Shown: positions 56,341-64,000 of the stretch, piece by piece
Numbering within the stretch: position 1 is the first letter of the stretch
Layout of the letters: every line of letters begins with the position of its first letter
DNA from: Pseudomonas sp. 2FG
GTDB taxonomy: Bacteria; Pseudomonadota; Gammaproteobacteria; Pseudomonadales; Pseudomonadaceae
Length of the DNA stretch: 64,000 nucleotides
Direction: 5' to 3'
Assembly: GCF_005502935.1 (NCBI RefSeq)
Contig: NZ_SCMP01000011.1
Span: forward strand, 1 to 64,000
Made by a program: the position numbers and the translations under genes
The notes under the pieces: model-generated
Told to the model about the DNA's origin: nothing
What the model saw: only the letters and a program-made list of their open reading frames with translations
The model's database searches: none

Positions 56341-57636
56341 CTACAGAATATTCGCGTAGTCGGCTTCGATCCGATCCAGGCTCAGGTGATTGAGGAAGTT
56401 GGAGAAGCACATCCACGCCGACAACGCATTGAGGTCGCGAAATTGCGGCGGCAGGTACTTGGGCGGCACCACCAGCCCTTCATCCACCAGCTGACGGAGG
56501 GTGCGCATGTCTTCCAGGGTGGCTTTGCCGCAGAACAGCAGCGGAATCTGCTCCAGCTTGCCCTTACGCACCGCCAACTGGATGTAGTTGTAGATCAGGA
56601 TAAAGCCCTTCAGATAGGACAGATCCTTGGTGAACGGCAGGCCATTCGGGGTTGAGCCGCGGAACCCCCGGCTGGCGTTAGCGTAGCTCTCCTCCATGCC
56701 GAAGCCCTGCTCGCGGAAGAACTCGAACACCTGCAAAAAGTCCGCGCCCTCCTCGGCCATATGGATGGCGCGAGTGCGGTTGGTCAACTTGCGCAGGCGA
56801 GTCGGATAAGACGCGAAGGCGATCACCTCCATCAGGATCGCCAGGCCTTCCTGGGTCACGGTGGAGGATGGCGGGCCCTTGGCGAGGAAGGTACAGATCG
56901 GCTGATTCAGCCCATTCAGCGTAGTACCGACATGCACCAGCCCTTCATGGACCTCCAGCGCACGCACATCGCGTTCGTTGAACATCGCATCGGCGCGCAC
57001 CTTGATGTAGTCGGCGCCGGCGGCGGCATCGGCGAGGATACCGTCGGACTCGAACACCCGAATGGTGCCCTCCTCTTCCCCGAACACCTTGTTCAAGCGG
57101 TGTTGCAGCAGGTCGACGGCATCCTTGGCGGTCAGCGTTTTCGGCTCGTCCTTGAGGTCACCACGATCATCGATATTGTTCAGAAAGTCGGAAAACATCA
57201 GGCCCAGGTCGGCCAAGGTCGGGTCGCCGGCGTGGAAGGCATCGGAAGCCGAACCATAGAGTTCCTGGGAGATCAGGCCGAAGTCCGGCGTACCGCGCGC
57301 CTCGAGCATGCGGATGACCATGCGATATTCCTTGCACATGCGCCGCATGATCTGCCCGACCGGGTTGAACTGGCCGAGCTGGCGGGTGATATCGCGCTCG
57401 ATGTTCTGGAATTCCAGCTTCTTCGCGCCGGAATCGAAGGCCAATGGGCGGGCGTCGTAATAGGCCCGGTCGACCGCTGGCGGCTCCTTGCCTTTGCTAT
57501 CGAGGAAGCCCTTGCGGATGCTCTCATCCCACTTGACCGCATCCAGTACGCGAATCGGCGTCTGCGCCTCGACGAGGCGATCGGATAATGCACGAATCAC
57601 CTGTTGGTAGTCGTCGAGCACTATGTGACTGTTCAT
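56341..57636 (-). CDS. DUF1704 / QEGLA-motif putative metallopeptidase
   Basis: A 431-residue cytoplasmic protein of the DUF1704 family, often named after the QEGLA motif (residues 262-266, STVTQEGLAIL). HEGLVH at 230-235 is an HExxxH zinc motif and the Glu of QEGLA (263) fits as third ligand, as in the MATCAP tyrosine carboxypeptidases of the same family. The bacterial name flavohemoglobin expression-modulating protein comes from annotation, not from known biochemistry. The gene is alone; a lipoprotein gene lies upstream beyond a repeat element. Confidence 0.87.
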   Translation of the reverse strand: MNSHIVLDDYQQVIRALSDRLVEAQTPIRVLDAVKWDESIRKGFLDSKGKEPPAVDRAYYDARPLAFDSGAKKLEFQNIERDITRQLGQFNPVGQIMRRMCKEYRMVIRMLEARGTPDFGLISQELYGSASDAFHAGDPTLADLGLMFSDFLNNIDDRGDLKDEPKTLTAKDAVDLLQHRLNKVFGEEEGTIRVFESDGILADAAAGADYIKVRADAMFNERDVRALEVHEGLVHVGTTLNGLNQPICTFLAKGPPSSTVTQEGLAILMEVIAFASYPTRLRKLTNRTRAIHMAEEGADFLQVFEFFREQGFGMEESYANASRGFRGSTPNGLPFTKDLSYLKGFILIYNYIQLAVRKGKLEQIPLLFCGKATLEDMRTLRQLVDEGLVVPPKYLPPQFRDLNALSAWMCFSNFLNHLSLDRIEADYANIL

Positions 57637-57691
57637 CTGTCCCTCACTGGACTGGTCATTACCACTGGCTGGTTACCCCAAGGTAACCTTA

Positions 57692-57831
57692 GAACTTGTT
57701 CAACATCTGCTGCGCTTGACCACGCTGCGTTGAAAACAGGCTCGGACTGCTCATTTACAACTCGTAAACTCCGCGTCCTCGCCTGTGTTCGCCTTGCCTG
57801 ACCTGCGCTCGCGACGATCTTGAACAGGCTC
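57692..57831 (-). repeat. Complete dispersed element with terminal inverted repeats
   Basis: About 140 bases. The ends are imperfect inverted repeats: GAACTTGTTCAACATC at the left and, reversed, GAGCCTGTTCAAGATC at the right. Both ends are flanked by TTA (57689-57691 and 57832-57834), which looks like a three-base target duplication. The right TTA is the TAA stop of the lipoprotein gene. It has no gene, so if mobile it depends on a transposase elsewhere. A partial copy lies at 49.4 kb. Confidence 0.7.
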
Positions 57832-58383
57832 TTACTCGCCGGAGCGCTGGTAACGCGCCACCTCGATAAACACGTCGGAATTGGCCTGATCGTCCAGATA
57901 GGCGAACACCTTATCCAGCGTGCTGGTGACCAGCACCCCGTCGCCCTCGGGAGTCTCCACGGCCTTGCCTTCAAGGCCACCGAGTTCCAGCGCTTGCAGC
58001 ACCCGATCAATATCGAGGTTATAGAGCACCAGCTCGTTGTCTTTGCTCAGCTCGAAACCGGCGATGGCGAAATTGGCGCCCATGCTCTTCGGCAAACCGG
58101 CCGAGAGATACCAGCGGCTGCCGTGGTGGGCGACGGTGAAACCGTATTCTTCAAGACTTTCCAGGTTGTCCGGGCTGTTCACATAGGTTTTAGCCTGGTA
58201 GACGTTAGAGCCGGCACGACTGACTTGGAGATAGAGCTGCTCGCCCCACTCGTTTTTGCGCGTCCACTCACCGAGCAGCGGGATCGGCGCCGCTTCGTTG
58301 GCGGGAATGGGATCTCTGAAGGTGACCAGGCAACCGCTCAACAGCAGGAAGGACAAGGCGAGCAGCATACGCCAGGCGTTCAT
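57832..58383 (-). CDS. Putative lipoprotein
   Basis: A 183-residue exported protein: signal MNAWRMLLALSFLLLSGC with lipobox LSGC and Cys18 as the likely acylated residue. The mature part is rich in beta-strand pattern and acidic residues (IPLLGEWTRKNEWGEQLYLQV, key GEWTRKNEWGE). No motif I recognise, and no partner nearby. The stop TAA is directly followed by the dispersed repeat. Confidence 0.8.
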   Translation of the reverse strand: MNAWRMLLALSFLLLSGCLVTFRDPIPANEAAPIPLLGEWTRKNEWGEQLYLQVSRAGSNVYQAKTYVNSPDNLESLEEYGFTVAHHGSRWYLSAGLPKSMGANFAIAGFELSKDNELVLYNLDIDRVLQALELGGLEGKAVETPEGDGVLVTSTLDKVFAYLDDQANSDVFIEVARYQRSGE

Positions 58384-58549
58384 TTCGCTCTCCTTGTGGG
58401 GACGCTTCTAGACCGCGCCGGCAGGTGCCTATGCGCAATTGAAAGCTGGCTTGGCCCCGCATTGATCCACTCTAAACAGCCCATCACCACCGGCTTTCTC
58501 CTGAGTTAACCTGGGTTAAAACCACGCAGGTTATTCCATATATATGACA

Positions 58550-58569
58550 AACCCCGCCGCGGCGGGGTT
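58550..58569. terminator. Palindromic hairpin after the TetR gene
   Basis: AACCCCGCC and GGCGGGGTT around GC, followed on the minus strand by TGTC. It begins 16 bases after the stop of the TetR gene. The U-tract is poor. Confidence 0.6.
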
Positions 58570-58585
58570 CGATTCTCGACTGCGA

Positions 58586-59296
58586 TCAGAGCCCCAGCAC
58601 CAGATACATGTAGCGCTTGAGAATGGCCAGCATGTCGGCGCAATCCAGATGCTCGACCCCATCGATCAGGCCCTGATATTCCATCCGCTCAATGATGCCC
58701 GTCAATACCTTGGCATCCTGCTCCGGCTGTTGCGAACCCAGCACCTGGAAGAAGTGCGTAACGCCCTGCAGCAGGATCTGCCGATGCGAACGCACCAGCT
58801 CATGCAGGCGCGGATTGAGCAGCGCCTCTTGCTGAAAAGCCCGTTCGGCCAACAGATGCTCGGGGCGAGTCAGCAACTGTTGCCGCACATATTCCACCGC
58901 CAGAGCGGCGATATCGTCAGCCAGACGCCGACGCGACTCGACACTGCCATTCAGTGCGCCGACCTTCGCCAGCAGCAAACCCTCGGTACCGTCCCAGAAC
59001 GCAGCCATATCGGCCGCGCTGCGCTCGACGAACAGGGCGAAGGTGTCGGTGATCAAGTCATTGATATCTTTGAAGTAGTAGGTGGTTGCCGAGAGCGGCA
59101 CCTGAGCCTCCGCCGCCACCGCGCGGTGGCGCACCGCCCGCACGCCCTCACGCACAATGATGCGCATGGCCGCATCGAGAATCGCCTGACGGCGCTGTTC
59201 GCTACCCTGCCGACTGGCCTTGCGACCTTGATACTGAACACTTTCAGCGACGGCACTGGCCACATTGGCAGCGCTGTCTTGGGGGGGACGGGTCAC
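58586..59296 (-). CDS. TetR-family regulator
   Basis: A 236-residue TetR protein. The start is a GTG at 59296 with GAGAGG about 11 bases upstream; no better ATG is available. An unusually long N-terminal arm of about 35 residues precedes the helix-turn-helix (RAVRHRAVAAEAQVPLSATT, key AEAQVPLSATTYYFKD). It lies beside lysS in the same order as P. aeruginosa. Targets and ligand unknown. Confidence 0.88.
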   Translation of the reverse strand: MTRPPQDSAANVASAVAESVQYQGRKASRQGSEQRRQAILDAAMRIIVREGVRAVRHRAVAAEAQVPLSATTYYFKDINDLITDTFALFVERSAADMAAFWDGTEGLLLAKVGALNGSVESRRRLADDIAALAVEYVRQQLLTRPEHLLAERAFQQEALLNPRLHELVRSHRQILLQGVTHFFQVLGSQQPEQDAKVLTGIIERMEYQGLIDGVEHLDCADMLAILKRYMYLVLGL

Positions 59297-59378
59297 GACT
59301 GAACTTACCTCTCGTGCGATAAAACAAAAACTCAGGTTTTGGAGCTTTCCTTAGCAGAATAGATCCTTACACAGACAA

Positions 59379-59401
59379 CAAAAAGCCGCCCGAAGGCGGC
59401 T
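59379..59401 (-). terminator. Rho-independent terminator of lysS
   Basis: On the minus strand AGCCGCC, loop TTCG, GGCGGCT, then TTTTTG. It begins 14 bases after the lysS stop and is a classic intrinsic terminator. Confidence 0.9.
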
Positions 59402-59414
59402 GATTGACGACTGT

Positions 59415-60917
59415 TTAAGCCTGCGGGCGCATGTGCGGGAACAGGATCACGTCGCGGATCGACGGGGCGTCGGTCAGCAGCATCACCAAACGGTCGATGC
59501 CGATACCTTCACCCGCGGTCGGCGGCATACCGTACTCCAAGGCGCGGACGAAGTCGGCGTCGTAGTGCATGGCTTCGTCGTCGCCGGCGTCCTTGTCGTC
59601 CACCTGGGCCTGGAAGCGCTCGGCCTGGTCTTGCGCGTCGTTCAGTTCGGAATAGGCGTTGGCGATTTCACGACCACCGATAAACAGTTCGAAGCGATCG
59701 GTCACGCTCGGATCGTCGTCGTTACGCCGGGCCAGCGGCGAGACCTCGAAGGGGTACTGGGTGATGAAGTGCGGCTGCTCCAGCTTGTGCTCGACCAGCT
59801 CTTCGAAAATCATCGTTTGCAGCTTGCCCAGACCTTCGAAGCCCTTCACATCGGCACCGGCTTGCTTGGCGATGGCGCGGGCCTTGTCGAGGTCCTTGAG
59901 GTCGTCGGCGCTGAGCTCCGGGTTGTACTTGAGGATCGAGTCGAACACCGACAGGCGCACGAAGGGTTCACCGAAGTGGAACACCTTGCCCTGGTACGGC
60001 ACGTCCGTGCTGCCGAGCACCAACTGGGCCAGCTCGCGGAACAGCTCCTCGGTCAGGTCCATGTTGTCTTCGTAGTCGGCGTAGGCCTGGTAGAACTCGA
60101 GCATGGTGAACTCGGGGTTGTGCCGGGTCGAAACGCCTTCGTTACGGAAGTTGCGGTTGATCTCGAACACCCGCTCGAAGCCACCGACCACCAGACGCTT
60201 GAGGTACAGCTCCGGGGCGATGCGCAGGAACATGTCCATCCCCAACGCATTGTGGTGCGTCTCGAACGGCTTGGCCGCGGCGCCGCCCGGAATGCTCTGC
60301 AGCATCGGCGTTTCCACTTCGAGGAAGTCGCGCTGCATGAGGAAGTTGCGGATATGCGCGATGACCTGCGAACGCACGCGGAAGGTCTGGCGCACGTCTT
60401 CGTTGACGATCAGGTCGACGTAGCGCTGGCGATAGCGGGTTTCGGTATCGGTCAGGCCGTGGTGCTTGTCCGGCAGCGGGCGCAGCGACTTGGTCAGCAG
60501 GCGCACGTCGCTCATTTCCACATACAGGTCGCCCTTGTTGGAACGCGCCAGGGTGCCTTCGGCGGCGATGATGTCGCCCAGGTCCCAATGTTTGATCGCT
60601 TCGAGCAACTCGGCCGACAGGGTCTTACGGTTGACGTACAGCTGAATCCGCCCGCTCATGTCCTGCAGCACCAGGAACGAGCCACGGTTGAGCATCAGGC
60701 GACCGGCGACCTTGACTGCAATCTTGGCGCCTTCCAGCTCTTCCTTGCTCTTGCCTTCGTTGGCTTTCTGCAGATCGGCGCAATAGCTGTCGCGGCGGAA
60801 GTCGTTGGGGAAGGCTTGGCCTTGTTCGCGCACCGCGGCAAGTTTTTCCTTGCGCAGGGCGATCAGGCTGTTCTCTTCCTGTTGCAGCTCATGCAGATCG
60901 AGTTGTTGGTCGCTCAT
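59415..60917 (-). CDS. lysS: Lysyl-tRNA synthetase, class II
   Basis: A 500-residue class II synthetase. An N-terminal OB-fold (residues about 60-145) binds the anticodon, motif 2 is [18 protein letters not shown] near residue 258, and motif 3 is [13 protein letters not shown] near residue 470. The ATG is at 60917. It lies 71 bases downstream of prfB; the prfB-lysS order is widely conserved. Confidence 0.97.
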   Translation of the reverse strand: MSDQQLDLHELQQEENSLIALRKEKLAAVREQGQAFPNDFRRDSYCADLQKANEGKSKEELEGAKIAVKVAGRLMLNRGSFLVLQDMSGRIQLYVNRKTLSAELLEAIKHWDLGDIIAAEGTLARSNKGDLYVEMSDVRLLTKSLRPLPDKHHGLTDTETRYRQRYVDLIVNEDVRQTFRVRSQVIAHIRNFLMQRDFLEVETPMLQSIPGGAAAKPFETHHNALGMDMFLRIAPELYLKRLVVGGFERVFEINRNFRNEGVSTRHNPEFTMLEFYQAYADYEDNMDLTEELFRELAQLVLGSTDVPYQGKVFHFGEPFVRLSVFDSILKYNPELSADDLKDLDKARAIAKQAGADVKGFEGLGKLQTMIFEELVEHKLEQPHFITQYPFEVSPLARRNDDDPSVTDRFELFIGGREIANAYSELNDAQDQAERFQAQVDDKDAGDDEAMHYDADFVRALEYGMPPTAGEGIGIDRLVMLLTDAPSIRDVILFPHMRPQA

Positions 60918-60988
60918 GTCTTTAAATTTTCCATCACAGGTTCGGTGCCCTCACCAACAGGACGAGGGACTTAAGTCGGGACTGACGG

Positions 60989-62084
60989 TTACAGCCCTTG
61001 CTTGAGGCTGGCCACAAGGTACTCATCGATATCACCGTCGAGCACGTTAACGCAGTCGCTTCTCTCGATACTGGTACGCAGATCCTTGATCCGCGACTGG
61101 TCGAGCACATAGGAGCGAATCTGGTGACCCCAGCCGATGTCCGACTTGGTGTCTTCCAGGGCTTGCGAGGCGGCGTTGCGCTTCTGCACTTCCTGCTCGT
61201 ACAAGCGCGCCCGCAGCATCTTCATCGCGGTGTCTTTGTTGGCGTGCTGGGAGCGTTCGTTCTGGCAACTGACCACGGTGTTGGTCGGCACGTGGGTGAT
61301 ACGGACCGCCGAGTCGGTGGTGTTGACGTGCTGGCCACCGGCACCGGAGGAGCGGTAGGTGTCGATACGCAGATCGGCCGGGTTGATGTCGATTTCGATG
61401 TTGTCATCGATTTCCGGCGAGACGAACACCGCCGAGAACGAGGTGTGCCGACGGTTGCCGGAGTCGAACGGGCTCTTGCGCACCAGGCGGTGCACGCCGA
61501 TCTCGGTGCGCAGCCAGCCGAAGGCGTATTCGCCCTTGATGTGCACGGTCGCGCCCTTGATCCCGGCGACTTCGCCGGCGGAGAGTTCCATGATGGTCGC
61601 ATCGAAGCCGCGCTTGTCGGCCCAGCGCAGGTACATGCGCAGCAGGATGTTGGCCCAGTCCTGCGCCTCGGTGCCGCCGGAACCGGCCTGAATATCCAGG
61701 TAGGCGTGGTTCGGGTCCATCTCGCCACTGAACATGCGGCGGAATTCCAGCTTCTCGAGGGAGGCGCGCAGACGCTCGACTTCCGCGGCGACGTCGTCGA
61801 CGGCGGCCTGGTCTTCTTCCTCGGCGGCCATTTCCAGCAGGTCGCGGGCATCGCTCAGGCCGCCGGACATCTCATCCAGGGTCTCGACGATCTGCGCCAG
61901 CAGCGAACGCTCGCGGCCGAGATTTTGCGCGTACTCGGGGTTATTCCAGACGTTCGGGTCTTCGAGCTCGCGCTCGACTTCGGTCAGACGATCACGCTTG
62001 TGATCGTAGTCAAAGATACCCCCGAATGGTCTGGGAGCGCTCGGACAGGTCCTTGATGCTGTTAAGGATCGGGTTGATTTCCAT
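60989..62084 (-). CDS. prfB: Peptide chain release factor 2, with programmed +1 frameshift
   Basis: Recognises UAA and UGA. The first 24 residues ([20 protein letters not shown]...) end at an in-frame TGA at 62010-62012. The site GGGGGTATCTTTGAC has the SD-like run, CTT shift codon and TGA. Slipping +1 at CTT joins to DYDHKRDRL and a total of 364 residues, RF2 length. The anticodon-like SPF is in KSPFDSG and the catalytic GGQ in [11 protein letters not shown]. This is autoregulation, not damage. Confidence 0.97.
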
Positions 62085-62276
62085 GGTAGGCAGCACTCGC
62101 AGGCGGAACTTTCTGAAAAGCCGGCGAGTATACCCCACTCGGCGCCCCCTGGCAGCCCGCCGGCCCGCAGACTGGGCATGGTGTCTGACCAGCGGGGTTG
62201 GATATTCGGCAGCGCTCCAAAAACGCTGGCAAGTTTCAGCCAGCCTAGCCACACAGGCCACTAGCGACAGGCCGGC

Positions 62277-63284
62277 CTAGATCGCGCCGACCTGATTGCG
62301 CCCGCTGCGCTTGGCCAGGTACAGGCCCTGATCCGCCGCCTGGATCAGCAGCCGAGAGGACCCACCCTGCTTGGGCGTCAGGGTCGCAACCCCGGCGCTC
62401 ACCGTCAGACAGGAGTCGGGCAGCGGTGAGATATGGGGGATCTGCAGGGCCACCACGGCGAGACGGATTTTTTCCGCCACCAGCCGCGCACCGCCAGGCG
62501 AGGTGCTCGGCAGCACCATGGCGAACTCCTCGCCACCGTAACGCGCCGGCAGGTCGGTGGGGCGGCTACCACCGGCGCGAATGGCGATGGCCACTTGACG
62601 CAACACCTCGTCACCGGCCAGGTGACCGAAGCCGTCGTTGTAGTGCTTGAAGTAATCGACATCGATCATCAGCAAGGACAGCTGACTCTGCTCGCGCAGT
62701 GCCCGACGCCACTCCAATTCCAGGTACTCGTCGAAGTGCCGACGGTTCGACAGCCCGGTCAGACCATCCGAGTTCATCAGGCGCTGCAGCACCAGGTTGG
62801 TATCCAGCAACTGCTGCTGGCTTTCCCGCAGCGCCCGATAGGCCTCATCGCGCTGCAGCAGCATCAGGTAGGAACGCGAGTGGTAGCGGATGCGCGCGAC
62901 CAGCTCGATGGCATCCGGCAGTTTGACCAGGTAGTCGTTGGCGCCCGCGGCGAACGCGGCCCCCTTCACCTGAGGCTCCTCCTTGGTCGACAGGACGATG
63001 ATCGGGATATCGCGTGTCGCGGGATGGTTACGGTAGTCGCGCACCAGCGCCAAGCCATCCATACCCGGCATCACCAGATCCTGCAGGATCACCGTGGGCC
63101 TGATCTGCACCGCCATGGCGATGGCCTGTTGCGGGTCGCTGCAGAAGTGAAAGTCGATATTCGCTTCACCCGCCAGCTCGCGGCGGATCGCCTCGCCAAT
63201 CATGGCCTGGTCATCGACCAGGAGCACCATCACGGCATGTTCGTCTGTTGTCATCACTGACCTATGGTTCTGAAGGTGATTCAT
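62277..63284 (-). CDS. wspR: WspR response regulator / diguanylate cyclase
   Basis: A 335-residue two-domain protein. The receiver domain (residues about 18-140) has the phosphoacceptor Asp in [14 protein letters not shown] helical stalk precedes a GGDEF domain with intact GGEEF, making c-di-GMP. Four residues ending RPTD lie five residues before GGEEF, matching the inhibitory I-site RxxD. AGGGGGAGC precedes the ATG at 63284; a second Met at residue 11 is possible. In P. aeruginosa phosphorylated WspR drives surface-induced biofilm formation. It follows wspF. Confidence 0.95.
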   Translation of the reverse strand: MNHLQNHRSVMTTDEHAVMVLLVDDQAMIGEAIRRELAGEANIDFHFCSDPQQAIAMAVQIRPTVILQDLVMPGMDGLALVRDYRNHPATRDIPIIVLSTKEEPQVKGAAFAAGANDYLVKLPDAIELVARIRYHSRSYLMLLQRDEAYRALRESQQQLLDTNLVLQRLMNSDGLTGLSNRRHFDEYLELEWRRALREQSQLSLLMIDVDYFKHYNDGFGHLAGDEVLRQVAIAIRAGGSRPTDLPARYGGEEFAMVLPSTSPGGARLVAEKIRLAVVALQIPHISPLPDSCLTVSAGVATLTPKQGGSSRLLIQAADQGLYLAKRSGRNQVGAI

Positions 63285-63341
63285 CTGCTCCCCCTGGTAT
63301 CCGCCGGCGCTCGCCCGGCTGTGCCGGCGTTATTCCATTGC

Positions 63342-64000
63342 TCAGGCAAAAAACCCTGTCAGTCTCGACGCGATCTCGCCGAGGGGCCGGATCTCGACGG
63401 CCGCCTCGATAGCCGCCGCGGCCTTGGGCATGCCGTAAACGGCACAACTCTGCTGATCCTGGGCGATGGTGAGAAAGCCGCGCTCGCGCAGCAGCTTGAG
63501 CCCTTGCGCGCCATCGCGGCCCATGCCGGTCAGCAGCACGCCGACGGCTTCGCCGGTCCAGAAGCTCGCCACGCTCTCGAAGAACACATCGATGGACGGG
63601 CGGTACACCTGGTCGCTCGGCTCCGCGGTGTAGGCCAGGTTGCCGTTTTCCAGCAGCCGGATATGGTTGTTGGTACCCGCCAGCAACACCACACCCGCTT
63701 GCGGCGGCTCACCGTCGCGGGCCAGGCGCACCGGCAAGCCGGACTCAGTGCTCAGCCATTCGGCCATGCCCGCGGCGAAGACCTCATCGACGTGCTGCAC
63801 CAACACTATGGCCGCAGAAAAGCCCAGCGGCAGGCCCTTGAGCAACTGTTCCAGGGCCGCCGGCCCACCCGCCGAGGCCCCGATCACCACCAGCCGCGGC
63901 TTGGACCCGGCCTGGCGCAGCGGCACCGGGGCAGCGCCCGCGCGGTTATCGCACGAACCGATCAGCCAGCCGATGTTATAAATCTTGCGCAGCAGCGGCG
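63342..64000 (-). CDS. wspF: WspF CheB-type methylesterase (C-terminal part, cut by window edge)
   Basis: The visible 219 residues hold the CheB catalytic domain: Ser in VIGASAGGPAAL, His in LVQHVDEVF, Asp in GMGRDGAQGL. The N-terminal receiver domain and start lie beyond 64000, and the frame is open to the edge (…LLRKIYNIGWLIGSCDN). Loss of WspF in P. aeruginosa locks WspR on and gives wrinkled colonies, so this domain demethylates the WspA receptor. The rest of the wsp operon is expected just outside. Confidence 0.93.
   Translation of the reverse strand, partial: PLLRKIYNIGWLIGSCDNRAGAAPVPLRQAGSKPRLVVIGASAGGPAALEQLLKGLPLGFSAAIVLVQHVDEVFAAGMAEWLSTESGLPVRLARDGEPPQAGVVLLAGTNNHIRLLENGNLAYTAEPSDQVYRPSIDVFFESVASFWTGEAVGVLLTGMGRDGAQGLKLLRERGFLTIAQDQQSCAVYGMPKAAAAIEAAVEIRPLGEIASRLTGFFA

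Overview
The window is a high-GC chromosomal segment of a Pseudomonas-group gammaproteobacterium. The genus call rests on gene order: the rpsB-tsf-pyrH-frr-uppS-cdsA-dxr-rseP block, map-glnD-dapC-dapD, a combined GH17/GT2 ndvB-type gene beside dapE, a mexJK pump with its divergent mexL-type repressor, the tsaB-adk-ppc block, and lysS-prfB followed by wspR and wspF. From memory this matches P. aeruginosa order, with rearrangements. No rRNA, tRNA, CRISPR array or intact insertion sequence was seen.

Layout. 1-6.9 kb (minus): translation, nucleotide and envelope genes from rpsB to a truncated rseP. 7.3-17.4 kb: map, glnD, the lysine/diaminopimelate genes dapC and dapD, the CSD sulfur-transfer set (csdA, csdE, tcdA) and an iron-type alcohol dehydrogenase. 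17.7-23.1 kb: ndvB, dapE, rlmA, a small conserved protein and a cold-shock gene. 23.4-27.6 kb (minus): a Gld-type ABC transporter and a glycine-zipper protein. 27.8-30.3 kb: plsB.

30.3-40.4 kb is the accessory part. It lies between plsB and the DUF4197/mexKJ/mexL block. It holds a frameshifted TetR gene, a Cupin_3 gene divergent from an LmrA/QdoR-like TetR gene with two matching operator-like sites, and a third TetR gene divergent from a seven-gene operon. The operon encodes a crotonase, a long acyl-CoA dehydrogenase, an acyl-CoA ligase, an alpha/beta hydrolase, a nitroreductase, a second crotonase with an altered active site, and a small membrane protein. A clear inverted repeat sits in the divergent promoter. 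The gene content fits a self-contained, regulated acyl-CoA catabolic route of unknown substrate, and is the best candidate here for an undescribed system.

40.6-54.4 kb: DUF4197, the mexJK/mexL efflux module, rsmJ, rtcB, a PEP-mutase-family gene, tsaB, adk and ppc. 54.4-58.4 kb (minus): a tightly coupled set with a macro-domain protein, a one-helix membrane protein, a lipoprotein hydrolase and a 38-residue ORF, then a DUF1704 (QEGLA) putative metallopeptidase and a lipoprotein. 58.6-64 kb (minus): a TetR gene, lysS, prfB with its programmed +1 frameshift, wspR (diguanylate cyclase) and the truncated wspF (methylesterase). WspF and WspR belong to the surface-sensing Wsp pathway that controls c-di-GMP.

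A short dispersed element with terminal inverted repeats occurs whole at 57.7 kb and in part at 49.4 kb. Its ends abut TAA stop codons of neighbouring genes.
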